NCBI GenBank assembly: GCA_025766275.1 | Contig: JAFKAC010000023.1 | Coordinates: 62,001-126,000, forward strand | Direction: 5' to 3' | Length of the DNA stretch: 64,000 nt | DNA from: Lactarius indigo | Taxonomy: Eukaryota > Basidiomycota > Agaricomycetes > Russulales > Russulaceae | Shown here: piece after piece, positions 1 to 10,798 of the stretch | How the letters are laid out: each line of letters starts with the position of its first letter | Numbering within the stretch: position 1 is the stretch's first letter | Notes under the pieces: generated by a model | What the model was told of the DNA's origin: nothing | Seen by the model: only the letters and a program-made list of their open reading frames with translations | Database searches by the model: none | Position numbers and translations under genes: made by a program

Positions 1-1448
1 GACCCAGAGTGCTGAAGTCAAGGCGTCTTCAGACCAAGACGGGGGGTAATGCTACGATTTTCCTTGGACTCGTTCTTTCACACACCATTATTCCGTCCCC
101 TATACTATACGAGCCCTGTACGATTACGCAGACTTTACAATTATCCGATTCCTATCGCACACCCTACTTATCAATGTCTCCTTCTGATAAGGTTCGACAT
201 GTGCTAGTTTCCGCTGCGTTCCCAATCACGTGCGATCCTGCGTGATTCCCCTTTGTTCTTGATATATCTATGCTTTATTCTCTTTATGCCTATCCCTTTA
301 TTCCTTAACTCAGCAATGGCACCATCTATTTGTGACAGCCACACAGTACAACCTCTATTTAACCCTAGTCATACCTAGCTTGTATGGTAGACTAGACTTC
401 TTGTGTAATACTACACTTGAACGCCTTTGTGCCCTTCCCTGTCTCACGAATCCACTGCCTTTGCTAGACCTTCGAGTCTTAGCACTCCTCTACGATCTGA
501 GTGACTAACGTCCTTGTGATCCTTGTGCACCATTCTACTGAAGCCTCGCCTCAGAGCTTGCGTGTTACGCTTGTATGGGCATAGTGTCCGACTTGGACGG
601 TTCTGTGGGAGCACGATGCCCCAAGTCGTCAGCCAACTTATGGGGGAGGCAAATACAGCCAAGGCGTCCCCTAGTCGACAAGGATACTAACAGCCTTCTA
701 TCGGGCAGAAGTGCCGAGAGGCAGAGGATGGCAGATAAGAGAGGGAAAGGAAAGAGGAATGAGCAGACAGCCCAAAGGGATGGCAAACAGCCCAGCTCAA
801 AAGATAGAGGGAAGATCACAAACAGTGAGTACAATTCCACAGAATCTCAAGCTGGAGAACTAGGGGATACAAGCTACCCTACTTATACTCCAGCTATCGT
901 AAGGTTCAAACTCAGAAACCCTAATACAACAATCCTAGGGTGAATAATCGTACAGTAAGAGTGTCATCGGGAATGTGTAATCATCAGTCAGCATACAGTC
1001 AGTCAACCAATCAGAGCGAGACGTCAGTCATCCTTATCGTAACAGTGTAATCGTCTATGAGTCATCCGCAGCCAGTATCAGTCATCAGGTACCAATCATC
1101 AGTCAGCCAGGCACAAGCTCATCTGGGCTCTTCTGGTGCATTCTAGCCAGGTCACATGCCGGGGTCACGTGACAGGCGATGTTGATATTGCTTCTATCTG
1201 GGCCAGTGGAACCTACAATTCTGCGCGTCATCGCAGAAGGTCCAATGGAATCGCGGGCCGGGGCACTTATCTCTTGGTTTATGGCTTATCTCAGCCTTTT
1301 CTTTGTCATCTTCCTGTTCTCCACAGGATTGCATTCGTCGTATCGCCGTTTGCTGAGGTCGTGAGGATGGAACCGTAACATTGCGCTACCGTGATTCGAC
1401 TGACTTGGTACAGGTCATACACGACGCCCCTGTAGTGGCATTACACTG
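1..1448. other. Repeat-like stretch without a supported gene
   Basis: No recognisable gene. An open stretch at 575-943 (+) is lysine, arginine and glutamine rich and could be a gag-like or low-complexity remnant, but it matches no family I know. Between about 960 and 1120 the DNA is a degenerate mixture of short words such as TCATCAGTCAG, typical of an old simple repeat. Nothing else is supported here. Confidence 0.4.
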
Positions 1449-2849
1449 TTGTTAAGCCTCATGGAAGTGATCAGAGAGGGTGGAACCTCCGTGAAAATAA
1501 GTTCAGTCTCAGTGAAGGATCCAAGGATTTTGATGAGCAACTATTATACTTCACCAACGGATCTTCCACCACTGAATATACATTTACCAGGCCAAAATGG
1601 TGTGGATCCTCTCTCTGACATTCATGTCTGTCGACTGACATCGGCAGCTTCTTGTCAAGAATGCATGGACAGTTTGGCGTCAGTAGGCGGCATGATGATA
1701 AATATGCCATCGGCAGCTTCCAGTCCAGCTCCTATAGCACCTGAGCATCAAGAAAATCCAGCAGGTGGAAACATAATGACTACCTCAGCGGCAGCTTCTG
1801 GTCTAGAACCTATGGCATCTGAACCTCAAGAGCCCTCGGCAGAGATAGGCAATCCAAGAGCCCCTATTCCCAGGAGGAAGAAGGATTCGTATGCATCTGG
1901 TAGTGGTGTTCACAGTGAGTCCTGAATTTTGTCATGCAGATGTGTTGAGGAATAAAATTGCCAAAGAAATTGTTACCAGATCGGCAGCAAAAAGGAGTGC
2001 TGCCGATGACACTGGTGAAGCAGCTATCAGCACTACATACAAGACTAGGAGGCGTGCAGGAGTTAATAATCCGAGTGCAGCTAGGCCAAATATCAAAGGT
2101 AAGGGTGAACAGGATAAGAGGACAAGCTCAAGAAAGGGCAAGCCTTTACACCCAGAAGAGGACCCTGACAACAACTGGGAGGATGAAGCTCAACCTCTCA
2201 ATAAACCAATGGGGGGAACCAATGAGGAGGCGTCGCCAGGTGCATTAGGTCTAGCTTCCATTGGTTCTATGCTCATCACATTTACTGGCAGCTAAAGAAA
2301 TTGTTACCAGATCGGCAGCAAAAAGGAGTGTTGCCGATGATATTGGTGAAGCAGCTATCAGCACTACATACAAGACTAGGAGGCATGCAGGAAATAATAA
2401 TCCAAATGCAGCTAGGCCAAATATCAAAGGTAAGGGGAAATAGGATATGAAGACAAGCTCAAGGAAGGGCAAGCCTCTACACCCAGAAGAGGACCTTGAC
2501 AACAACCAGGAGGTCGAAGCTCAACCTCTCAATAAACCAATGGAGGGAACCAATGAGGAGGCATCGCCAGGTGCATTGGGTCTAGTTTCCATTGGTTCTA
2601 TGCTCACCACATCAATCAGCAGCTGAGGGCGAAGATAACAATAATATAGTTAAACAGCTCGAACGGGAGGTCCAGAGTCTAAAGGTCAGATGTGACTGGC
2701 AAGAGAAAACAATTAAGGATCTGAAATCCAGATGCGATAGCCATGAGAAGGTCCTTGAGTCACTTCAGCAGCAAATTGTGGGTCTCCATGAGAGAGGGAA
2801 GAGCCTGAATACTACATATTTGGGGGAGAACTATGATCTCATGCCATAG
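1449..2849 (+). pseudogene. Unrecognised gene remnant with internal tandem duplication, possibly gag-like
   Basis: Three open stretches follow one another: 1449-1925 (Ala/Ser/Pro rich, with a repeated block around SAA-S-P-A/L-E-P), 1891-2295 and its second copy up to 2443 (basic, containing TRSAAKRS), and 2592-2849 (heptad-like leucine, lysine and glutamate spacing, a likely coiled coil of about 70 residues). The middle part is present twice because of a 331-bp tandem duplication. 331 is not a multiple of three, and the second copy carries a TAG near 2441, so one continuous protein is not encoded. The order basic region then coiled coil recalls the gag of a retroelement, but I see no protease, reverse transcriptase or LTR, so this remains a guess. 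Confidence 0.35.
1963..2624. repeat. 331-bp tandem duplication, two copies
   Basis: Copy 1 runs from about 1963 to 2293 and copy 2 from about 2294 to 2624. Both begin AAAGAAATTGTTACCAGATC and both end in CAGCT after a shared ATTGGTTCTATGCTCA block. The copies are very similar, with scattered substitutions (for example GTGCTGCC against GTGTTGCC). The unit is not a multiple of three, so the duplication shifts the reading frame of whatever it interrupted. Confidence 0.85.
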
Positions 2850-5160
2850 CTACACTCCTTATACCAATACAGGCTCATCGGCAGGATGTATGCATGGGCA
2901 TTGCAGGTCAATACATGCTTGTCGGAAGAGTACAGATATGAACACTGTGAGCCAACTTCATTGGAAGAAGAAACTGCAGGCCAATACAAGCACATCGGCA
3001 GGATGCACACATTGGCAGAATGGGCCAGTACAAGCTCATCGGCAGGATACATACCTTGACGCCATGGGCCAATACAAGCTATTCGGCAGAATACACACGC
3101 TTCTACCGTGGGTCATTACAAGCTCATCGGCAGCAAGTACACTTCGGCGCCATGGGCCAATATAAGCCATAAACACACAAACGCCATGGGCCAATACAAG
3201 CTCGTCAGCAGAATATGTATATGAGTACAGTGGGCCAATACAAGCTCATCGACAGAATACACACATCGGTGCCATGGGCCAATACAAGCTGTTCAGCAGA
3301 ATTCACCTATGGGAAGAATAGGCCAATACGAGCTTGTTAGCAGAATACACACATGAGCACCGTGGGCCAATACAAACCCATCAGCAGCATGTACACGTCG
3401 GCAGCGTGGGCCAATACAAGCTGTTCGGCAGAATTCACCCATGGGAAGAATGGGCCAATACAAGCTGTTCAGCAGAATACACACATGAGCACAGTGGGCC
3501 AATACAAGCCCATCAGCAGCATGTACACATTGGCAGTGTGGGCCAATACAAGCTGTTCGGCAGAATTCACCTATGTGCAGAATGGGCCAATACAAGCTCA
3601 TCGGCAGAATACATACATGAGTACAGTGGGCCAATACAAGCTCATCAACAGAATACACACATCGGTGCCATGGACCAATACAAGCTGTTCGGCAGAATTC
3701 ACCTATGGGGAGAATAGGCCAATACGAGCTTGTCAGCAGAATACATACATGAGCACCATGGGCCAATACAAACCCATCGGCAGCATGTACACATTGGCAG
3801 CGTGGGCCAATACAAGCTGTTTGGCAGAATTCACCTATGTGCAGAATGGGCCAATATGAGCTTGTCAGCAGAATACATACATGAGCACCATGGGCCAATA
3901 CAAACCCATCGGCAGCATGTACACATCAGCAGTGTGGGCCAATACAAGCTGTTCGGCAGAATTCACCCATGGGAAGAATAGGCCAATACGAGCTCGTCAG
4001 CAGAATACATACATGAGTACAGCGGGCCAATACAAGCTCATCAACAGAATACACACATCAGCGCCATGGGCCAATACAAGCTATTCAGCAGAATTCACCC
4101 ATGGGAAGAATAGGCCAATACGAGCTCGTCAGCAGAATACATACATGAGTACAGCGGGCCAATACAAGCTCATCAACAGAATACACACATCGGCGCCATG
4201 GGCCAATACAAGCTATTCAGCAGAATTCACCCATGGGAAGAATAGGCCAATACGAGCTCGTCAGCAGAATACATACATGAGTACAGCGGGCCAATACAAG
4301 CTCATCAACAGAATACACACATCGGCGCCATGGGCCAATACAAGCTATTCAGCAGAATTCACCCATGGGAAGAATAGGCCAATACGAGCTTGTCAGCAGA
4401 ATACATACATGAGCACCATGGGCCAATACAAACCCATCGGCAGCATGTACACATTGGCAGTGTGGGCCAATACAAGCTGTTCGGCAGAATTCACCTATGG
4501 GAAGAATGGGCCAATACAAGCTCGTCGGCAGAATACATACATGAGTACGGTGGGCCAATACAAGCTCATCGACAGAATACACACATCGGCGCCAGGGGCC
4601 AATACAAGCTATTCGGCAGAATTCACCCATGGGGAGAATGGGCCAATATGAGCTTGTCAGCAGAAAATACATGAGCACCATGGGCCACTACAAACCCATC
4701 AGCAGCATGTACACATTGGCAGTGTGGGCCAATACAAACCCATCGGTAGCATGTACACATTGGCAGTGTGGGCCAATACAAACTGTTTGGCAGAATTCAC
4801 CCATGGGCAGAATGGGCCAATACAAGCTGTTCGGCAGAATTCACTCATGCAAAGAATGGGCCAATGCAAGCTCATCAGCAGCATGCGCACCTTGGCAGCA
4901 TGGGCCAATTACAATCTCATCGGGACAAATGTCATAGGTGCATTGTGGGCCCATGCAAGCGATTTGTTTGGCAGCTATCCTACCAGCGGTACAGATAATG
5001 TGGGCCCACACGAGACTGTTTGCAGACAAGCCTGATGGGCCCATACAAATATATGCACATTATATTAACAATGGGCCCACATGGGCTTTGCTGACTGACA
5101 CGGCACAATTGCACATGGGCTTTACCAAGTCTATCGCAAGGATTTGCGTCATGGGCTCGG
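2850..5160. repeat. Minisatellite array of about 44-bp units with 132-bp higher-order repeats
   Basis: The core GGGCCAATACAAGCT recurs about every 41-46 bp from roughly 3020 to 4925, with degenerate edges (GGGCCCATGCAAG and similar) on to about 5160. Each unit reads as GGGCCAATACAAGCT, then a CGGCAG/CAGCAG block, then an AATACACACAT- or AATTCACC-like block. Three near-identical 132-bp higher-order units are in register at 3981, 4113, 4245 and 4377 (start of GGCCAATACG), that is 3 x 44 bp. Because stop codons are rare in the unit, long open frames appear on both strands (for example 3881-4651 + and 3293-3898 -), each showing a 44-residue peptide repeat. I read these as by-products of the repeat, not as genes. 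Confidence 0.9.
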
Positions 5161-5291
5161 GCTTGCACATTCCCACCCCCACCGGAGCCGTTATCATCCC
5201 ACGTGACTCTGCACCAGGCTCAGGCTCAGGTGACCTGTGGGTCGCACGTGTGATCAGCGGTTCCGTGTGCCGTTCGTTCGAGGTATAGTCG

Positions 5292-5978
5292 CGAAGGGGA
5301 TCTGAGCACACCAATACCAGCGTGGCTGCACGCGAGGATGCACTTTTCTTGTTCCATATCAACTGGCAACGCAGTCCCGTTGGTCCACATGGCGGAGGCA
5401 GCCTGCTTGACCATTCCACCCCATTCTTCCATCTCGCAGGCCTATGTGCACACCTCCACACCACTCGCGTCGAGGACCCCATCATCGCTCCCAAGAGCGC
5501 AAGCCCTGATGCAGGTGGGTGTGAGAAAAACGCGTCCAAGGACGTTGTATCGGAAACGCCGGACGTTGCGGCGCACTGGCAGACCCTGCTCACTGCACTT
5601 CCATTGGTACAGACCCTGTGCCTGCATTGCAGCGGCCCCGCATGCGTCTCAGTCCTCAGTGTGCTTGCATCGTCTGCAAGCACCCTTCGACCTGACCTCC
5701 AGAAGATCCTCGTCATCCAGAACACCGTCCGATATGCGACTGCACAACCAGATGGGGCCATCTTGTAGAACTTCAGTCACCTTGCCAGCAATGGTGTAAC
5801 TGTGGCACGCGCACATGAGTCTGCAAACGTGAATGTGAGTGCGGAGTTGGTGGTGGTTGTAAAGGGGCAGCATGGGCTTGAGGTCGTGTTGGTTGGGTGC
5901 GAGGTAGATGACAAAGTGCTGGAAGCGTTGCGAAAGCAAGCTCAGGTGGACATCAGGGACAAATGGGTGTACGTGTAA
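5292..5978 (+). pseudogene. Remnant of an unrecognised gene with one in-frame amber codon
   Basis: One frame is open from 5289 to a TAA at about 5976-5978 apart from a single TAG at 5766-5768. The 148 codons before and about 69 codons after the TAG both have protein-like composition; the second half is valine rich (ELVVVVKG) and ends DKWVYV. The layout of a long helical first half and a short beta-rich end recalls the C-terminal half of fungal F-box/LRR-type proteins, but there is no diagnostic motif. An upstream TAG at 5286-5288 means the N-terminal exon is lost or lies beyond an intron I cannot place. A 233-codon opposite-strand frame (5060-5761) looks like a shadow. Confidence 0.4.
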
Positions 5979-6154
5979 CCCAGAACAGTAATTCTTTTTT
6001 GTAAGAGTAGCGGGAACAAATACTACATGTTTTCACCTTTTCAGTGGGATATAAGTTAGCAGAGGAAGTACTGTAGCCTATTGAGCAAATGGACCCTGGG
6101 AAATAATGGCTGTAACTTACTGATGCTAGGGTATTCTCCGTCATCTAAAACATA

Positions 6155-8258
6155 CTACCCCTGCCACGAGAGCCTCTCAAACATCATCCAGTCGTGTATA
6201 GGTCGAATTGGTGTGAGACGAACCATACCAGTGGCCCACATACCTTCCAGTGTGGACATTGACAGTGGGTAATATGCGTAGGTGTGGGACCCGCCTTCTA
6301 CCTGAACGCGCTTTTTGTTCTGCTCGATGTGTTTCCGTACATTGTCTGGTAATTTTTCATCAGTGATGTCCATATTGTATCGTCCACACCAGTTGAAGTC
6401 AATTAGCTTAACCTTCCCATCTGTGTCAAAAAGAATATTTGGTTTTCGCAAATCACCAAAAACGTATCCCTCGGAGTGCAGCCGGGTCAAAATGGTCTCG
6501 ATCTGTGCAGAAGCATTATCTGGGGCATTATGTCGAGCGTCGATGTAGTCCATGACAACCATGTGCATGATATTCGACCGTAAGGGAAGACTTGGTGGGG
6601 TGGGTCTGGGAAAAACACCGGAGAGCCTGGTCTCTGATAGAGGGCCATAGTATCGGAGGGAAGGTGCATACTTCTCGCGTGCAAGAAACTCGTGTACCTC
6701 TTTGCCGTACCTTGAAACAAATTTGACGATCACCTTCTCAGGAACCGCCATCGAGCTGTGCTCATTAGAAAGAGTCTCCGCAAGATATGTGACACATGTG
6801 GCATGCTCTTCCAAGGATTTCAGGTATCGGAAATGAGTGACGCTACCATCTTCAGCAGTGAATGAAGACGGGTAAGGGAAGTAGCGGGGATGTGGTTGGT
6901 TGGCAATGAAAGGAGAAGCGCCGTCGAGTGAGTTATAAAAAGCCTCAAGCTTTGAGAGACAATTGCGGAGAGCGACAAAGACCTTGGCGATGCGATAGAC
7001 TCGGTTATCCTCCTCCGTCGATGAGAGCACCATCCACTCCATGTCAGTCAAGTGTTGGACAATAATCTTGTCAGTGAATACGCTGCCCAGAACACTCAAC
7101 CACGGGCCCCTAGCGACAACCAAGAATGTTGGGCAGCAGCACCTTTGGCGAATGTCCTCTCTCTATTCAGGAGTCAGACACGAGATCAAGACGGATGCAC
7201 TTACAACCCACCGATTTGTGAATCCAAGAGCGTCTCATGCTGAGACTCACTCGAGTGGTAGGGTCGCAACCGCCTTCACCAATATCTCGCCTCAGTTCAA
7301 GAAAAAAGTACGCGATGCGAGCGTTGCCTATTTGCAGCGTGACAATGCCATTAGATATAGTCCCATCAGGCAATTGCTCTTCGCGAACATCCGCTTTCAG
7401 AATTTGGCGCAAAAAATCGAGTAGTTGTTCACTGTACCCCTTCTCCGACCGACCAATCTCGGATACAGAGCACATGAAATCGTAGACACGTTCGAGATCG
7501 TCGGTGGTCGGCTGGACATCCGAATCCGGGTCATTGGCCAAATGGATAAAGTCGTCGAAAATAGGGTGGAATATCTGTATAGGGGGTCCGATTGTAGACA
7601 GGGGTAAACACGGGGCCGTCCGGCCATCATATATGATTTGGGCATCGTTGGCTTGGATTTTACAATAGCCAGTCGATTTAGCTCCCTCTGAAGGTGACGG
7701 TCCTGGGGTTACCACGGTCTTGCTGTAGCCTAACGAACGTGTCAGCGAGTCGAGTAAATAGTATAACGGGAAGAAACATACGCTGGAATTCTTTCAATTC
7801 AGGGACGGTATCCACTGCTTCCGAGTCGTCGTCACCGGCATCTGTGATAACTTGGCGAACAAATTTGGGGTCTAACAGTACACGGTTGTCAAAAATGGTT
7901 TCAGGGGGCAGTAGAGTGACGTACCAGGCAGTTGTACGAGCAGGGTCTCACCGTCTGAGAGTTCAAGGTTCACCACCTTCTGACCCGCCCCAAGCACCTC
8001 ATTGGTGCTGGGGTCGACTCGGATGTTCATGAGTATCTTCCCTAAGTCGTTGGCATTTGAGTGGTTGATGCTCATAGAGTCCTTCGTCTTCCACACGGTA
8101 AGCTTTGGGGCAGGAATGTGGGCGAGGTCGGGTTGCCACACCTCCTTGACCCATGTCTTCAAGTCGTCTATGTCATCGTCATCAGAGGTAGAGTCAACAT
8201 CGAAACGGCCCCCCATAGCCCGGAATGTGTGGTCGACGAGAAGAAGCCAGATTTTCAT
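6155..8258 (-). CDS. Crinkler (CRN)-type protein with kinase-like C-terminal domain
   Basis: Four exons, complement of 7925-8258, 7782-7871, 7251-7729 and 6155-7162, join in frame to 636 codons. Introns are 53, 52 and 88 bp with GT-AG ends. The N-terminus (MKIWLLLVDH, then VKEVWQP and KLTVWKT) matches the ubiquitin-like header of the Crinkler family, known mainly from oomycetes and some fungi as secreted or nuclear effectors. The C-terminal 300 residues look like a protein kinase fold: VIVKF with the candidate ATP-binding lysine, GDLRKPN as the catalytic loop and IDFNWCGR in place of DFG. No clear glycine-rich loop is visible, so activity is uncertain. No classical signal peptide is seen, which is common in this family. 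The start is the ATG at 8256-8258, directly before the header motif. It could act in host interaction or in conflict between fungi; that role is inference. The reading frame is intact. Confidence 0.85.
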
Positions 8259-8562
8259 GACGAATGACAGTTGGTGGTGGACAAGGACGGTACTGTACAA
8301 GAATGGCGGCAGGGATGACACCAGCCACAGTTGTAAACTCGAAACAAATGAGGATGAAGGGTCACAACGACTGGATTCTCCGGTTGATGTGGCTGGGTTC
8401 GAAATGTGAAGCAGGCCACAAACACAGGGCTTACATACAGTATGGGAAGTCATCCACTATTTACTGATGCAACAGAACATTCGTATCAGCAACAAGTCTT
8501 CGCCTTTCAGCTCATTCGACGCATCCACATTCAGGTCCCACCACACTCGACTTGCCAACTAC

Positions 8563-10281
8563 ATGACCAAATTCTGGAACAAACTCTGGCTCAGCAAGCA
8601 TGGCAACTCCGAGTCGCCGGGCCTCCTCGTGCTACCCGAGATGACAGCGATCTCCAGTAACGAGACATTCGGGCTCGTCAATTCCAAACGTGCGACGACT
8701 TTCAGAGGCCTCGTCTCGAGGTCATTGCCGCGCCAAAAACGGAAGGCCCCAGTCTCCTCACGTTGGGTCCTGACGAAGGCCCGGATCTCTATCTCGAGCG
8801 GCAGGTCGAGCGCGGGTGGGTTGTGGACAAATTTGGGATCGACACGTCTCTGTCCGACGTGCCCGTGGATCGAGTACCAGCACATTCTCCACCCAAATTG
8901 CAAGACTGGCTGTGCACGCGGAAGACCATAACGTGCTGCCTCAGCGTTCGGCGGCACGGCCAGTCGAGCAGACTCAGAATGGCACGGGGAGGATGGTGAG
9001 TCCCTCCGTTTCGCGTTGCCGTGGGTTGTGCTCACTCTGGTCTCGACCAGGATGCTCACTCGCCCGACACAGTAACACCCAGGCTTCGGTCGTGTGGCAA
9101 CAGTTTACCCCCGAACCGCAAGGCCACAGAGCGCACCGACTTGACACGAGAAGGACCTAAGGAATCTGTGCTTGCCGGCAAGATGCTGCGAACCGCGACC
9201 ACAGTGAGTCCACGGACCAATAGTCCTTGTTTCATTTCTCGTTTCATTTCTCGAACTCTCGTTTGTGTTTGCACAAGTCTGAGTCGCTACGGTCAGCAAC
9301 GCTGGTATGGACGCACCGTATGATTCCGGTATACCAAGCGTGGGCGCATTCTTTGCCATGAAACACCCAGCTACCGCCTCGAGCTCGCTCCAGTGGAACA
9401 AGCGGAAGGCGACCACACCGGCTGCTCAATCCGTTCCCCCCAACTACGCAGCACGTGTTCCTACTCCCAGATGGCGCCGGCCTCGCTCGTTCGCAGCGCC
9501 TCTTCACGATCCCCACTGACGATCACATAGGTTCGCTCGTGATCAACCGTGGCGACAAATTTTTCCTATCCATGAAGCTGCGAACATGGCATCAGTGGGA
9601 GTTGTTCCGAACGACGCCGCTGAAGTGGGTTGAAGCTTCGAACTACTTCAACGCCGAACTCGAGTCAGTCAATCGCTCGCACAACCGCAGCACGAACCTC
9701 AAGGACCCTTGCGCCATTGTGGCTCTGCTGGAGACAGTCGAAGTTATAGTAGCCGATCGGCTCGCGAAGGGCAACTATAAGTGTGAGCCCGCACCATTGC
9801 AGACCGTTTTTCGCTCACCCGTTCCTCTATTTTTTTCTTTTTCTGTTTCCTTAACCAAGAAGGGCACGGAAACCTTCTATAGGGGGCACTATCACAACGT
9901 GCATTCCCTGAAGGTGGGTCAACCAGACAGGGACAAGAACAGGAAAGTACGTTCGAGTCTCCGCATCTTTTCTTTCATTTCTAACACCTGTGCCCTTGCG
10001 CGTGTCAGCTGAAACGTTCCTACCACAGACACGAACTCCCACCTCTTGCCCGAGGTGCAAGAGGTTCATGTGCCCAGTCCCGACTGGATCCTCGAGAACC
10101 ACAAATGGGGTATAGCTCAGACGGCGTCAGGTCGAAGCCGCCGGACAACGCGCCCCTGGGTTATCTCCCGCCGTGGCCCCAGCTGAATGGCACCTTCTTG
10201 TCTGACGCCTGGGACACGACCTTCAACCCGATCCCCTTTTTGGCCGCCCTGCGCGACATCTACAAGAAGGCGGTGCCGTGA
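8563..10281 (+). pseudogene. Frameshifted multi-exon gene of unknown family
   Basis: Protein-like stretches on the plus strand lie in different frames: from the ATG at 8563 to about 8705, then 8706-8990, then 9307-9440, then 9441-9946, and 10009-10281. Some joins are introns (about 9947-10008 is a clean GT-AG intron in phase 0; gtgagt...ccag near 8998-9051 is another), but the shifts near 8705 and 9440 have no plausible splice sites. The last exon is convincing: it ends with LGYLPPWPQLNGT, then WDTTFNPIPFL and a stop at 10279-10281. I recognise no domain. Either the gene is decayed or the sequence carries indels here; the shift near 9440 is one extra base, while the one near 8705 is minus one or plus two. 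Confidence 0.5.
9947..10008 (+). other. Intron of the unknown gene at 8563-10281
   Basis: A 62-bp GTACGT...GTCAG intron separates codons ending AGG AAA from CTG AAA CGT in phase 0. It supports the plus strand as the coding strand of this locus even though other parts are frameshifted. Confidence 0.6.
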
Positions 10282-10798
10282 CTATAGTGAGGCGGGCAGA
10301 ATGACGGGGCGGTAGAGTTCGGGGCGATGTTGCACTCGCACACCATTAACCACGCCGACTGCGCCATTCTCTTTCGGCTGTACCCCGAATTCGAGCTCGG
10401 TCCATGTCTGGAGGGGTTGCCTGTCAAGAGCGACCAACGTCGTGTAGGTGGACTGCCTTTGGAACGACTAGGTTTCTTTTTTTTTTTGGTCTTTTCTCTT
10501 TTTTTCTGTCACCTACACCCCGATTTTGCCAATAAATGATACGTGAATTGGCCTCGATGACAGTGGGCTTTTCCCTTGGCGCAGAACCCTCGCACCTGAA
10601 CGCGCAGCTTTGATCACGTGGGCCGCTCGGTCATTTCGGTCTTGTTCAGTTACCTGCACCCATTCAGTCAATTCGGTCATCCTTGGCACGACGGAGCTGC
10701 CTGGACCAGTTGCAAATGTATTAAATAGTAGGGTTCTAGATGTAGTAATCTGCCCTCAGGCGTGTAATAATGAATAATGGATTCAAAAAGTGTTAGGA
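10282..10798. other. Intergenic, convergent gene ends
   Basis: This 0.5-kb stretch separates the 3' ends of two convergent genes. It contains a T-rich tract near 10470-10505 and an AATAAATGA word near 10531-10539 that could serve 3' end formation of the plus-strand gene. No further gene is supported. Confidence 0.5.

Noticed and set aside
3293..4651. Long open frames of 201-256 codons on both strands in the 44-bp array taken as genes
   Set aside because: They are open in several frames on both strands, follow the DNA repeat exactly and lack any domain or splice signals.
2850..5160. CRISPR-like array
   Set aside because: Repeats are directly adjacent and degenerate with no unique spacers, and the genome is eukaryotic.
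5060..5761. 233-codon minus-strand frame
   Set aside because: Composition is rich in Cys, Trp and Arg, typical of an antisense shadow, and it runs out of the decayed edge of the minisatellite.
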